DNA of 64,000 nt from Floccularia luteovirens (Eukaryota; Basidiomycota; Agaricomycetes; Agaricales; Squamanitaceae). The stretch is from contig VSJF01000007.1 in the NCBI GenBank assembly GCA_009739215.1, positions 310,001 through 374,000 of the forward strand, read 5' to 3'. The notes beneath the pieces were generated by a model. That model ran no database searches. It saw only the letters and a list, made by a program, of their open reading frames with translations, and had not been told where the DNA came from. Positions 37,501-49,689 of the stretch are shown here, one piece after another (the first letter of the stretch is position 1; every line of letters starts with the position of its first letter). A program made the translations under genes and the position numbers.

Positions 37501-38903
37501 GGAATGCTACATCTGGTGCACAGGTACATGTTCGGGACGTGCAAAGTAGGAAATGTGAAGTGTATGGTATTACATGGAGTCGAGACGGAAGGCAGCTCGT
37601 TACAGGGTCTAGGCCAGGAGGGGTACAAGTATGGGACATTGAAGTTGGCAAGGAACTGAAGGGGAGGATAAGGGTTCCTGCAATCCAGACAGTGAAGGCC
37701 ATATCCAAAGATGCTAGACGTGCGGTAGAATGGACAACCACAAGCAAACTTCGAGTTTGGGACATCGAATGTGACAACGGTAGGATTCTGAAGGAGCTGC
37801 CCATACAATTTATCGTAAATTCCGCTGTGTTTTTGCACGGCGACACACGAGTTGTGTTCTGTGGGGCAAACAAGGCGATTCACGTGTGGGACTTAGACTC
37901 AGGCGCCTGCACTCCCAAAGTCGAACTCGAATCTAGAATCACTCTGGAGGGCAAGACTATCATCTATGGCATCGTTCTATCTGAAAACGAAAACATCCTT
38001 GCGTCGTCAACTGGAGATCGAATCCGTTTGTTCGACATGAAATCCTGGGACTTACTTGGTTCATTCCCAGGCAACTTTTATCTCACTGCATCTTTCTCTC
38101 CTGATGATCGCCGCCTCCTGACGTCACTTAACACAATTGAAATGTGGGACCTGACTTCCGTGTTCTTACCAAAGCCACAAACCATTCCAACCACTTTACC
38201 GACTGTAATACACGACACGGGTATACATTTCGTAACTGTCTCTTTAGATGGTAAACGTGTAGCTGCTATGTCTCGGGGGACAGTCAGTATCTGGACTCTC
38301 GAATCTGGATTGCTATTCTGCACTATTCAAGGATATTTTGCTGGCGGCACTATGTTTTCCCCTGACACAAAAAAGATCGCAGTTGGTGAATTTGGCAAGA
38401 TTTCCATATGGGATATCACGACTACTCCACCAATTATGACACGGACCATACCTAGTGCCAACAATACTAGCGACAAGATCACATGGTCCTCCGATGGACA
38501 TTGTATTGCTGGTGCAGCACATGGGCCCAATTCTACTCGAGGGCTGGGTGTATTCGATGCAGCGACAGGTGAACTAGTGAAATATCTAGTGCTCAGCAAT
38601 CAGGACAAGCTATGGGGTGTGGAGTTCTCGCATGACAACACCATGTTATACGTGCAGAGCGGTACGAGTGAAACGATATTCAAATGGAAAGAAGGGGAGA
38701 AAGTCAACTTCGAGCAGCACAGATGGGAAACAGAACTAGCACGAAGGAAGAAATTTTACAAGGATGTATGGATCATACGTGAGCGCGATGGGAAGAGGTT
38801 ATGTTGGGTACAGCAGCCATCTCAAAACTGTCTTGTGCGGTGGGGCAATTATTATGCTGTTGGTCAAGAATCAGGCCGATTAGACATTTTACACATCGAG
38901 TAA
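34578..38903 (+). CDS. NACHT-WD40 STAND protein (fungal NLR-like), copy 1
   Basis: Seven exons: 34578-34730, 34790-34971, 35025-35157, 35210-35266, 35324-35351, 35405-36993 and 37047-38903. They give 3999 nt (1332 aa). Residues ~1-170 form an all-helical N-terminal region (LVPIPGLPAAVSALSGVIGT, VSTLEKDLKDLERDANNLEK). Its layout resembles MLKL/HeLo-like adaptor domains found on Agaricomycete STAND proteins. The NACHT NTPase has Walker A GGAGTGKST near residue 244, Walker B IILVLDALDEC and the downstream VLVTSRPE segment. A winged-helix/spacer region ends near residue 714. The C-terminal part has degenerate WD40 repeats, the clearest being LAGHTKVVLCVRWSPDGQSL and LASGSADGTIRVWNATSGAQ. STAND proteins are ligand-triggered NTP-dependent switches. 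An immune or heterokaryon-incompatibility role is inference. Confidence 0.9.
35489..35709 (+). repeat. P-loop tract almost identical to the paralogue at 40868-41088
   Basis: These 221 nt match 40868-41088 with a single mismatch (35635 versus 41014), including 146 consecutive identical bases. The 84 nt just upstream differ at 21 positions. The tract covers the start of the NACHT domain and the Walker A motif. It is a candidate gene-conversion tract. Confidence 0.85.
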
Positions 38904-40027
38904 TGTTCTGTATACGTAGTAATTAGCTCATAGCTTATTGCATATTCTCAGTCATTCAAGGTGTTACACAGTATATACCTATTATACACCAAGCGTCCCA
39001 TAAATTTGATATTTTAGTACAATGTGGACCTTTGGTTATAGTGGGAAATAAGTACTAGAAGTATTAGTAGAGAATACTGTATACCACCAAACGAAGCATA
39101 CATTGCGTTGACGTAAGACACGTTCCGCTATGGATCCATATATGCGCCTGCAGATGTTGGCAAAAGGTAAATATTTTAGGGGTCCAGTCACAGTCACGCA
39201 TGTTTTTCTCACCAATCCCTGTCCGAAGGCAGATCATGAATATCTGAAAATCAGGGCGTGCCTCTGAATCTATACCAAAGACTTTGAAGGGAGCAAGCAT
39301 GGATTATGCAAACGGTATAACGACTCAGTTTTATAAATTTTCAGGCTTTCTTGCCGCAGCGAACGTCTGCAAAATTCATCCAGAAGCATCTTTTCCAAAA
39401 TCATGCAAGTAAGTACAATTATCAATACCTCTCGATTCGTTCCTCAAGTCCCATAGTTCGATAATGCGGAATGCATTTGACTTCTACTGAATACACCCAG
39501 AGGTCTCATTCACAGCATGGATGACTGGGCCCATTGTGCTCCCAAAAAGACTGACCAGTCCAGGCCTTGCAGAAGTGCGATCCCAGGAGTACTGATGTTT
39601 TTATTCACGGAAAACACCTGTTTTCAACACACTCTAGTCCTGTTGATATCCAATTATAACCAGAGGCGCCCTGAACTGTCAAGAATTCCGGATATCTTAT
39701 AACAATTGACATATGACCCGGACCATGCTTTCTTCAGATGAATACCCGTGAAGTTTGGTTTCTAGTAATGATACAGGAGAGTCAATACATAATATATAGG
39801 AAGCTATTGCTCGTTGTGTCACATTCGCAGGTGACTTGGGAACATCAAACTTAAACGTTGACATGTGAAAGTAGTAATACAGCTGCCTTGAGGACCGCTC
39901 GTGTTCACCAAAGTCGCTCATTGCACTTTGTCCTTGGGTCCTGAACAGAGTCAACCATTTCATCCATTGATACAGCACTTTCTGCCCCGAACTGCTCATT
40001 ATCCTGATACGTCATAGACTCTGATCA
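38904..40027. other. Spacer between the tandem NACHT-WD40 genes
   Basis: About 1.1 kb without a supported gene. Small frames on both strands (around 39.1-39.3, 39.5-39.7 and 39.7-40.0 kb) show no motifs. It does not visibly resemble the sequence upstream of the first copy, so the duplication seems to be limited to the gene itself or the promoters have diverged. Confidence 0.4.
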
Positions 40028-43000
40028 ATGTCTCCATCCAAAGCAGATCGCAGAATCGATGCCATCCTCACTGGAGCAAAACAGATCCTGGATACTTCCA
40101 AGGATTTGCTGTGTTTATGCCCAATACCAGGCCTCCCAGGCGCTGCCTCTGTGCTATCCACGCTTATTGATATGATACTGGTGAGTTTCTAGCATTGTAC
40201 CATTGTCAATGATGTGTTTATTGATCCAATCAACCAGAAAGTGAGGGGGAATGAAGAAACCCGGAAGGACCTTGCAAAGAAAATAGCAGAACTTGCGTCA
40301 ATTATAGAGAGGACAATGAAACAAGCTAGCTATGTCCCCGAAACAGGTGATAGAACACCACACCGACTGGTGACCTCCCCGGAGCTAGAGAAAAGGATAT
40401 CCACTCTCAAAAGGTTTGTCGCAATAACAGCTGGCATCTGTTTTACTCATTTCATTGGCGGAGCAGTGATTTGGAAGATCTCACCAACAAAGCGGAAGAA
40501 CTTCAAGAAGGATCGTTCCTTGGCTTTCTCTTAAGCAAAAGCAATGCAGACACATTATCAAATATTAGGACTGGAATTGAAGATGCGACTAGGAAGTTTT
40601 CTGTATGTATTCATTCATTGCTATGAAACCTGCTTATAACGTCGCATAACGATACAGATTGAGGGCGAGATAACTATTGAACTCCTTATCAATGGGATTG
40701 TAAATGCTCAAATGCGCGATGGTAAAAATCTTTATTGATTGTAATAATAATAGACATTTTGCTCATTACAAATACCCTTGCAGGTGACGAAAGGGCTCTG
40801 GAAAAGCTTACTCCCGTCAACGCTGGATACACCTCGGGCTTGAATCCGACAACATCGGGTACACTGGAGGGCACCAGAACTGCATTACTCGAAGAACTCA
40901 CAGAATGGACACTCCGACCGGAATCTAATCAGGATGGTTCTTTTATATACGTTATTAGCGGCGGGGCCGGAACGGGAAAATCCACCATTGCATACGAGAT
41001 GTGTCAGAGATTAAAGAAGGAAGGTGCACTTGGCGCCTCTTTCTTTTTTGTTAATGGTGCAGAAAAATTGAACACAACGACACACGTCATCAGAACAATC
41101 GCCTACCAACTGGCACGCAACCAGACTGGTCTTTACCCTCATATAACGGCCGCAGCCCGAGAATACACTGGAAGAGGGAAACAGGGTGAACAACTGCAAG
41201 TAGATCTTGAAGATCTCATCATTAAGCCGTTGACGAATGTCCACTCATCACACCACCCAATCATCCTTGTTCTCGATGCTCTCGATGAATGCACCATAGC
41301 GGGCCAAGACGAGATCGTTCGACTTCTTTACCTGTTAATGCAACAACTACCCAAAATCCCATTTCCTGTCCGCGTCCTTATCACTAGCCGTCCAGAAATG
41401 CACATCCAGAATGCTCTTGACGATGATAATATCCGCAGGGTGTCGAAGCCACTCAAGTTACACGAGATACAGAGGATGATTGTCGACGCAGATATCAAAC
41501 TTTTCCTAGAAGCGCGATTGAAAGATTTGAAGTGTTACGAGGATGTGTGCAATGCACGCCCTAGTGTTATCGAAGACCTCACGAAGCTTTCGGCCGGATT
41601 GTTCATTTATGCGGACACAGTTGTCAAATTTCTGCGTAACACACCGGATCTTGCGGTCACCATTTTGGATGCCCTGTTATCCAATAATGCATCAGGTGCA
41701 GCATTCAGCCTGAAGAATCTCGATCGACTGTACATGACAGTACTACAGAACGCACTCAATGACGATGACTTTAGTATTCCACACATGAAGAACTCCATTC
41801 AAGTTGTGCTCGGCAGTCTTGCTTTGCTTCAGGATCATGTGTCCATTCCGAGCTTGGATGATATGGTTAATGTTCCGGTTGGATTCATTCGACACATACT
41901 AGGTCGACTTGGTTCTGTGATCTTAAAGCCAGAAACAGACAATGTCGAGATACGGCTGCTTCATGCGAGCTTTCCTCAATTCCTCGCTGATGCTGAGCGA
42001 TGTACGGATCGCAGGTTCTACGTTGATCCTCTTATACACCATCGTCGTCTCGCACTAACCTGTCTAGAAGTAATGACAGAAAAATACCCACTTAAAACAA
42101 ACATTTGTCGACTCGATGATCCGACTAGGATGAAGTCAGACAATCCTGATCTGCATGATGTCAGTCAGTGGATTCCTCAAAGCCTACAATATTCGTGTGC
42201 ACATTGGGCGACACATCTGTCACAATGCAATGGTCAAGATTGGGACATTTTGAATGCGGTGAAAGTGTTTGTGAGGACCAAGCTACTGGTATGGGTCGAG
42301 GTACTGAGTTACATGGGTCGGCTTGAAGTTGCTGTTCCAGCATTGCTCGCAGCACTATCTTGGTGTGAGGTATGTGTGCGATTGATTGATAGGTATAGAG
42401 GAAACTGAAATATTGGCAAAGGTGTACATGCAGGACGAGGATAAATTTGAAGTGATCCAATTTATCAATGACACGCACCGCATAGTTCTGCAATGTTACA
42501 TACCCATCAATGAGTGTCCAGAACACCTGTATATATCTGCATCCCTACTCGCACCATCATGTGTCTCTATAGCGCAACACAACCACTCTAACAACAACCA
42601 TCCCACCATAAGGGCAACGACACCTCGAGACTCAGTATGGGGTGCTTGTCTTCACACAATTCCTATCGACTCATACAACTGTCGTGCAATGCTTTCCCCC
42701 GATGGGAGCTCGATCGCATCTGGATCTGGGTCATGGAATGGCAAAGTGTGCATATGGGATGCCAGCATCGGATTATCGAAGCGGACGTTAACAGGACATA
42801 CCAAAGGTGTGCTATGTGTGGCATGGTCACCAAATGGGGAATTTCTCGCCTCTGGTTCTGCCGATGGAACGATTCGTGTCTGGAATGCTACATCTGGTGC
42901 ACAGGTTCATGTTCAGGATGTGCAAAGTAGGAAATGTGAAGTATATGCTATCGCATGGAGTCGAGACGGAAGACAGCTTGTTACTGGGGCTGAGCCAGGT

Positions 43001-44317
43001 GGGGTAGAGGTGTGGGACATTGTAGTTGGCAAGGAGTTGAAGGGGAGAACGGCAGTTCCTGAAGTCAGGGTGTCAAAGGCCATATCAAAGGATGCTAGAC
43101 GTGTGGTAGACCGAGCAGTCAGAAGAAAACTTCGAATTTGGGACATCGAATGCGACGGTGGTAGGATTCTGAAGGAGTTGCCCGTACAATTCCTCGTATA
43201 TTCGGCTGTGTTTCTGCACAATGACACTCAGGTTGCCTTCTCTGGTCAAGACAAGGCAATTTACGTGTGGGACTTAGAATCGGGCGCATGCACTCCCAAA
43301 ATCGAACTCAAATCTAAAATAGCTTGGGAGGGCAAGACCACCGTTTATGGCATCGCTCTATCCCAACGCGAAAACATTCTTGCGTCGTCAACTGGAGATC
43401 GAATCCATTTGTTCGACACTAAATCCTGGAGTTTACTTGGATCCTTTCAAGGCAACTTTCATCTCAGCGCATCCTTCTCTCCCGATGATCGCCGCCTCTT
43501 GACGTCACTTAATACAATTGAAATGTTGGACCTGACTCCCGTGCTTGCATCAAAATCACAAATCATCCCACCAACAACAAATGTAATACACGACATAGCT
43601 ATAAATTTCGTAACTATATCTCCGGACGGTGAACGTGTAGCGGCTGTGTCTCGCGGGGCAGTCAGTATCTGGTCCCTCAAATCCGGATTGCTATTCCGCA
43701 CCATTCAGGGATATTTTACCGGTGGCATTACGTTTTCGCCCGATGCACGAAAGATCGCAGTTGGTGAATTTAGCAAGATTTCCATATGGGATATCATGGC
43801 TACTCCTCCTACTTTGATACGGAGTATACCCACCGCAAACAATGTCAGTGATAAAATCTCATGGTCCTCCGATGGTCATTGTATTGCTGGTGCAGCACAT
43901 GGCCCCAATTCCACTCGAGGGCTGGGTGTATTTGATGCATTGACAGGTGAACTTACGAAATTTCTGACGCTCAACAATCAGGACAAGCTTTGGAGTGTGG
44001 AGTTCTCCCATGACTGCATTATGTTATATGTGCAGAGCGGCACGATTGAAACGATATTCAAGTGGAAGGAAGGGGAGCAAGTTAATATGAAACAGCACAG
44101 GTGGGAAACAGAATTACAACGGAGGGAGAAGTTTCGAGAAGATGCATGGATTATACGTGAGCATGATAGGAAGAGGATATGTTGGATACAGCAGCCATAT
44201 CCGGTTCGCCTTGCGCGATGGGGAGATTATTATGTCGTGGGTCAAGAATCAGGTCGGTTGGATATCTTCCACATCGAGGAAAGTTCTGTACTAGTAGACG
44301 CGTCGAAAAGCTCTTAA
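40028..44317 (+). CDS. NACHT-WD40 STAND protein (fungal NLR-like), copy 2
   Basis: Six exons: 40028-40180, 40238-40413, 40467-40602, 40658-40721, 40784-42369 and 42422-44317. They give 4011 nt (1336 aa). Domain order is the same as in copy 1: an N-terminal helical region (LCLCPIPGLPGAASVLSTLI; DLEDLTNKAEELQEG), NACHT with Walker A GGAGTGKST and Walker B IILVLDALDEC, a spacer, and WD40 repeats (LTGHTKGVLCVAWSPNGEFL). The short exon found at 35324-35351 in copy 1 has no counterpart, so the linker before the NACHT domain differs. The N-terminal exons are clearly diverged from copy 1, while the NACHT and WD40 parts are much closer. The C-terminus is slightly longer, ending in DASKSS. All motifs are intact, so both copies are likely functional. 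Confidence 0.9.
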
Positions 44318-44803
44318 GATATTATTATAATTTTACTTTTCATGGTACTGTATCACACAATAATGACTAAGGGCTTTTGCAGATCGGGCCCAGGGACGAT
44401 GCAATATATATGTAATCAATAAACACCCTTAAAATCATCGCTCTCAGCCTGGCTTCATTTTTGTGACTTGCCTGAACTATTGACAGCATTCTTCTGGCGA
44501 AAGCAAATTGAATCATTTCCATTTTGTCAAATTCAATGAACTATGTCAAGCCTTTCCTGTTATTTGTGGACTAACTTTGTGTCAAAAGATCCCAACCTGC
44601 GAACCAACTCATTTTCTGTGGGTTGTTTACCTCATTCATTCGCACTAGGATTGTTATTCACCTGAGAAGGTACGTACAGACTATTGATGAGACCAATGAG
44701 ATGTATGCGCGTGACTACTACTGACTTTCGGTAAATATGCACCAGTTTCCCGGCAAGAAAAACCACCTGCGAAGCCGTCTCTAACAACATTATAGGCTGA
44801 TCT
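44318..44803. promoter_or_regulatory. Intergenic region upstream of the dehydrogenase gene
   Basis: Nearly 500 nt without a supported gene, holding the 3' flank of the second NACHT-WD40 gene and the promoter of the next one. Confidence 0.4.
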
Positions 44804-46106
44804 ATGACTTCTATGACACAGAACACCCAAAAGGCTGCTTTTCTCGATGCTCAGTCTAACGGAAAACTATATGTTGGCGATAAAATTATTCCCTCACCAG
44901 GGCCAGGCGAACTTCTAGTTAAAGTGATGTCAGCCGGACTCAATCCAGTCGACTGGAAGATCCCGCGTAGGGGGATGGCGTTGAAAGAGTATCCTGCCGT
45001 TCTAGGATCAGATATAGCAGGGGAAGTAGTTGATGTTGGGCCATCTGGGGATGAACCATCCGGATTTGTCAAAGGAGACAGAGTGTAAATATCATTATGT
45101 TTGAGGGTTTGGAGTCTAGAACTTATTTGCCATTCAGATTTTGTCAAGGAATGTATGTGAATGATAAAGCCGGTTTCCAGCAGTTTACGATTACAGGTGT
45201 ACATACTACTGCAAAAGTACGTTCTATGGCCATATATATCACTGGCTGAAATACGGAAGGGCACTTAAAGATCCCGGAAAAGACCTCGTATGATGAGGCT
45301 TGTACGATCCCAGTAGCATTGACAGCAGCCTATGTTGCGTTATACAACAAACCTCCCTACGGTATCGAGGCCGCACTTCCACTTGCTTCGTCTATTAGTG
45401 GAGCAATGTCAAACAGTCCAATAGTTATCTTAGGAGGGTCCAGCTCAGTTGGTCAATTTGGTACTAATATCTTCCGCTATCATTTTGCCATTCTCTCCCT
45501 TACTAATGTTTATCTTTACAGCAATCCAACTTGCAAGAGCCTCTGGATTCTCTCCAATAATCACTACATCATCCTTGAAACATTCATCCTTCCTCAAGAC
45601 ACTCGGTGCAACGGATGTTGTTGACCGCACTCTCCCAACTCAAATCCTAGCTGAGACCATCCCCAATCTCACAGGCGTGACTTCCTTCCGGCATATATTT
45701 GATGCCATATCAAGCGCTGAAACGCAACGATTGGGTTATAATCTATTATCACAAGGTGGTCGCCTTGCTATTGTACAACCTCGGAATAACGATCTGCAGG
45801 AGGAGCCTGATTCTGGAAAGACTATTGTTCCTGTATATGGTGCATATTACTTACCAGCACACGCCAACTTACTCCGCGATATGTATGGAAAGCTTACAGA
45901 ATGGCTGCAACAGGGCATCCTAAAGGTATAATGATAGCCCGTTGATGATATCTCTGGACTTTGGCTGACTTCCGTATTACAAACAGCCAAACAGGGTCTC
46001 GGTGCTCCCTGGAGGTCTTGAAGGGATAATTAGCGGATTGAAAAAATTGGAAAATGATGAGGTATCTGGAACGAAGCTTGTCGGGCATCCCCAAGAGACA
46101 ACCTGA
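44804..46106 (+). CDS. Zinc-less MDR dehydrogenase / trans-enoyl reductase-like (ToxD type)
   Basis: Five exons: 44804-45084, 45138-45216, 45271-45460, 45522-45925 and 45987-46106. They give 1074 nt (357 aa). The GroES-like N-terminal domain has PSPGPGELLVKVMSAGLNPV and YPAVLGSDIAGEVVDVG. The Rossmann part has the nucleotide-binding motif GGSSSVGQFAIQLARASG, followed by LGATDVVDRT and LLSQGGRLAIV. It lacks the Cys cluster of zinc alcohol dehydrogenases, consistent with quinone-oxidoreductase or enoyl-reductase members of the medium-chain family that use NADPH. Such proteins act in detoxification or, next to polyketide synthases, as trans-acting enoyl reductases. No synthase is present in this window, so the substrate is open. 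Confidence 0.88.
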
Positions 46107-46971
46107 ATCTTAAGAACCTGAATATTATGATGATACTGGGTACATACAAGACTGGGATCAGCAATTAAACTGTAAATCTGCTATGTTACATTAATTATGT
46201 GTCTCTAAGACATCTATTTCTTGAGAAGCATAGGGCAATATCCTTCGTGCCTATTTCTGCAAAGAGCAGGTCAGTATAAATGGTTGTCTTTATTTTTCCA
46301 GGTGTCCACGTTGTCACCACCAGTCCTCAATCAACACAGATTCGGTCTTTTCCTCACTTCCTCGATGTTTGTGCTTTCAAGATTTTAGCTAGGGTCCTTC
46401 CGTAATTCTGTTGTTCCCCATAATGCTAAGTTAGGAACTTTGAGGGTACCGAGATATCATAGGGCACAGCCTGTATCAACTATACGCACGCCATTTTGTA
46501 TCTCGCGTAATTTGGGTGGCTTCAATACTGTGCTTGACTATAAACGCTTCCCTCACAAGGACCAGGTGGTGATGTCAGATCGGTCGAATCCGGCAGACTG
46601 GCGTAGGTGGATTGTATACATACTTACCTTATAATTACCGAGTCTATCCCCATCGATTTACTATGGCATGAGTGGTCTCGCATAGCAATCAATTAACATG
46701 TGCTCCTGTATACCTAATATAGGCGAGTGTGGTACTTTTGACATGATTCAAGATGCAACCCACACGACCACCACCGAGGCAAGCAATGTATATGAACCAA
46801 TCTAAAAGCCAACTGTCAATATGACACCAGAGTTTGTTTGACTTCACACTGTATACTTCTAGAATGTCTTCTGATATTATCGTTTGTTATATACATCAAC
46901 CAGTGCTCACACATAATATGTTACAACGAATCTGCTCAAGCTGTACAAATTTTAACGAATAGGAGAGGGAT
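46107..46971. other. Intergenic region; left edge of the segmental duplication
   Basis: No supported gene. From about 46690 onward the sequence can be aligned with 58180-58530, for example the shared TTAACATGTGCTC and ACACCAGAGTT stretches and the region before the GMC stop codon. This marks the left end of the duplicated unit. Confidence 0.45.
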
Positions 46972-49689
46972 TTACGCAGCAGAAACTCCCTTTATGCCCA
47001 AATCCTCGGCAATGATGAAGGCAGCCTTCTCCCCAATCGCCAGTGCAGTGTTGTAAGTATTTGCCCCAACATTTCCGGGAGCAATGCTACAGTCTAATGC
47101 ATTATAATTATGAGAAGTGTTCGTGAAGAAACTGACACGAAACTTACCAGCAACTTTCAGATTCTGGACACCATAAACATTCAACCTCTGGTCGACAACA
47201 CCACCCTGTGCACGAGGCTTCATCGCACATGTACCGATCTGCATTGAATTTTTTAGTAAAAAAAAATACATCCCGAAGTATCTGTACTAACAGAATGCCA
47301 TGTTGTTTCAACTGTACAATCGCATGTCAGTAAAATCTCTGTGATGGCCAAAACAACTTAACTATTTTTCCTATGATACTCATCAATGGCTGCATCATCC
47401 TCTGCTGAATATACAATATCCGGTGCAGATATTTCAACTGGTCCATTTGCAGAACCGGTTGTAGCCGCACTGCCTTTCGCAAATTGAGGATGATCTTGCG
47501 CGAACTCTCCACGATAGAATTTTGAACGTCGTGCAAGCTCACGTGCCCTCTTGTATGCCCATCTCAATATGACAACGTCGCCATCACTGTGCTCGGGTTG
47601 TATCAATAACTTCTGCTGAGGGGAAGTAATCAAGAACCATACTCTTTCAAGTATCCAGGTTCGAAGTCAAGAGCTCCATATGGATCAAGTCCCGAAGTTA
47701 TATGGACACTTCCCGTGGAAGATGGGTATCCCTATGAATAGATAGTAAATTTCATACCAGTTCGAGATTGAAGTGAGATACTGACCGAGAAGTATACTAC
47801 ACTGTAATACTTTTTCCATTTGGCTGCTTCTGGGTGTTTCCCAGCATAACTGTAGTTTTGAGGAAGTTAATCGGTATAGCGAGCTAGCAAAGTCGGTATA
47901 CTTGCGCAGAAAACATGCCCATCAACATAACGGGCTTGTCGTGTGCATTAGCAAAATAGGTCTTCCACCTTTGTTCAAAGGAAGGTCCCATTTCCGAGAG
48001 TTCTGCATCAGTTGGACGCAATTTGATTCCAGCGTCCAATCCACTGGAGTGATAGGTATGTATGGGAGATGTAGAATTAAGCGAATCACCCACTTATGGG
48101 ACATTAATCCTTTCCCTTTGTCAAGCCAATGAGTCACGTAGGCTGCAAGGCCAAATAAGTTATTGGATGATTATTACGATTATTACTAGATGTATGACCC
48201 TGCTTACATTGTATTTCGGATTCTTCATCCCTAAAGACAGAGTCCAAAGTATCCGCATCTTCACTTGCAAAGTATGCAGGGAATACAACATTATGGTCTG
48301 TGTGAAGAATGTTTAGTTCAGAATGCAATTGCTGGAAAAAATATTTTCGAATACCCATATAATGATCTCCAACCCCTGGAAGGTCGACGAGTTGGTTAAT
48401 ATCATTCTTTCTCAAGACATCTGCCGCTCCAATTCCGGATCTTTCCAGTATAGATGGTGATCCAAATGCTCCCCCAGAGACAACAACCATGCGAGAAGCA
48501 AAGGCCACAGTAGGTTTCTGAATCCCCTTATTGCGCCCAATCAGATCGTCAACATATTCAACGCCGATTGCCCGTGTGCCTCTGTTTACTTCTTTTAGAG
48601 CAAGTCATGATAATAAAAATAGGTACATTTACTCGAATATGACGCGTATGACGCGCTGGCGGTCTTTGACACTTAAGTTCGAGTTTTCCATACGATTGTA
48701 AATATAGTGATGCGGTGTGTCTGAACGCCTTCCAGTTTCAGTGTCGATATATCTGGCAATATCAGGAGGTAAAATCAGTGATAATAGTCCTGTACGGATC
48801 ACGGGATTTGTTGTACCTTGCCCATCTCTATATTTTGTATAAGATAAATGACAAACGATTAGAAGATAAGGAGGTGCTACCCACCGCATATCCGTTGCAA
48901 GTATTGAAGTCATTCAAGTCCTTGACCTGCTTGTGATCTTTGTCATATGCATTGGCAATTTCTAGGAAATTTTCTGCCAGGTTGACATTTTCTCTAGCGT
49001 ATGAAATTTTCAAAGGTCCGGTTGTTCCGTGAGTATTGTTTTCAATTGCCTCTTGGTATGTCTCAGCCTGTGGAAATAATAGTGAGCTCGCTTCACGGTA
49101 CAAGACTGTTATTTATGTACTTTTTTTAGTAAAGGGATCAAGTGACGAGAACTCCATCCCTTATTTCCAAACTGACTCTCCCAATCATCATAATCTGATG
49201 CTGCAGCGCGAGTATAGACAGCAACTGGACGAGATGGTTAGACAATTCGTTCGGGAATAAGGGCCTGACGAACAGTTGATGCTGGAACCACCACCCAAAC
49301 AACGACCGGTTGGAACAATCACTGAGCGGCCTGCAAGATATTCACTTGGTTTTGCTACATGGAAACTGAAAGTTTGGGTGGGTAGCAGTAAGTTTCTCAA
49401 GTAGCGAGCTGGCTGAATATGAATAGGTAATTCTCGTGTATGCGGGCCAGCTTCCAGTACCTACAAGCGGAGGGTGAGAACATAATCCCAATATGAACTT
49501 TTAGACTTACGAGAATTTTGAGCGATGGATCAGCCTGAGCAAGACGACCAGCTGTAACACAGGCAGTCGCTCCGCCTGATATGTGTTATTAGCCTAAAAT
49601 CATAATCGAGAGGTTAAAACACTCTTACCCCCAGCAAATATGATATCATATGTTCCAGTGTCGGAGGGAGTAGTTTGTGAGGATGACAT
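46972..49689 (-). CDS. GMC oxidoreductase, alcohol/methanol oxidase-like (AOX family)
   Basis: Seventeen short exons on the minus strand sum to 1845 nt (614 aa): 49689-49629, 49575-49511, 49460-49274, 49224-49121, 49067-48885, 48837-48827, 48752-48633, 48581-48355, 48297-48208, 48142-48094, 48043-47906, 47849-47786, 47731-47643, 47586-47363, 47311-47292, 47238-47148 and 47093-46972. FAD-binding GGGATA lies near residue 20. GMC signature regions read GRCLGGGSSIN, then VYTRAAASDYDDW, and SGGAFGSPSILERSGIG. The catalytic His (TWHSIGTCAMKP, near 542) and Asn (GANTYNTALAIGEKAA, near 583) are present. These flavoenzymes oxidise short-chain alcohols to aldehydes with release of H2O2; AOX members act in peroxisomes or, in wood-decay fungi, outside the cell. 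One exon is only 11 nt, and one intron (47905-47850) needs a GC-AG donor. Confidence 0.85.

Noticed and set aside
37277..38599. Long minus-strand frames opposite the WD40 regions (also 42.9-43.7 kb)
   Set aside because: Antisense to clearly coding WD40 repeats; the codon pattern belongs to the plus strand.
39697..39999. 100-codon minus-strand frame between the NACHT-WD40 genes
   Set aside because: No motif or splice sites; no similarity to sequence upstream of the first copy.
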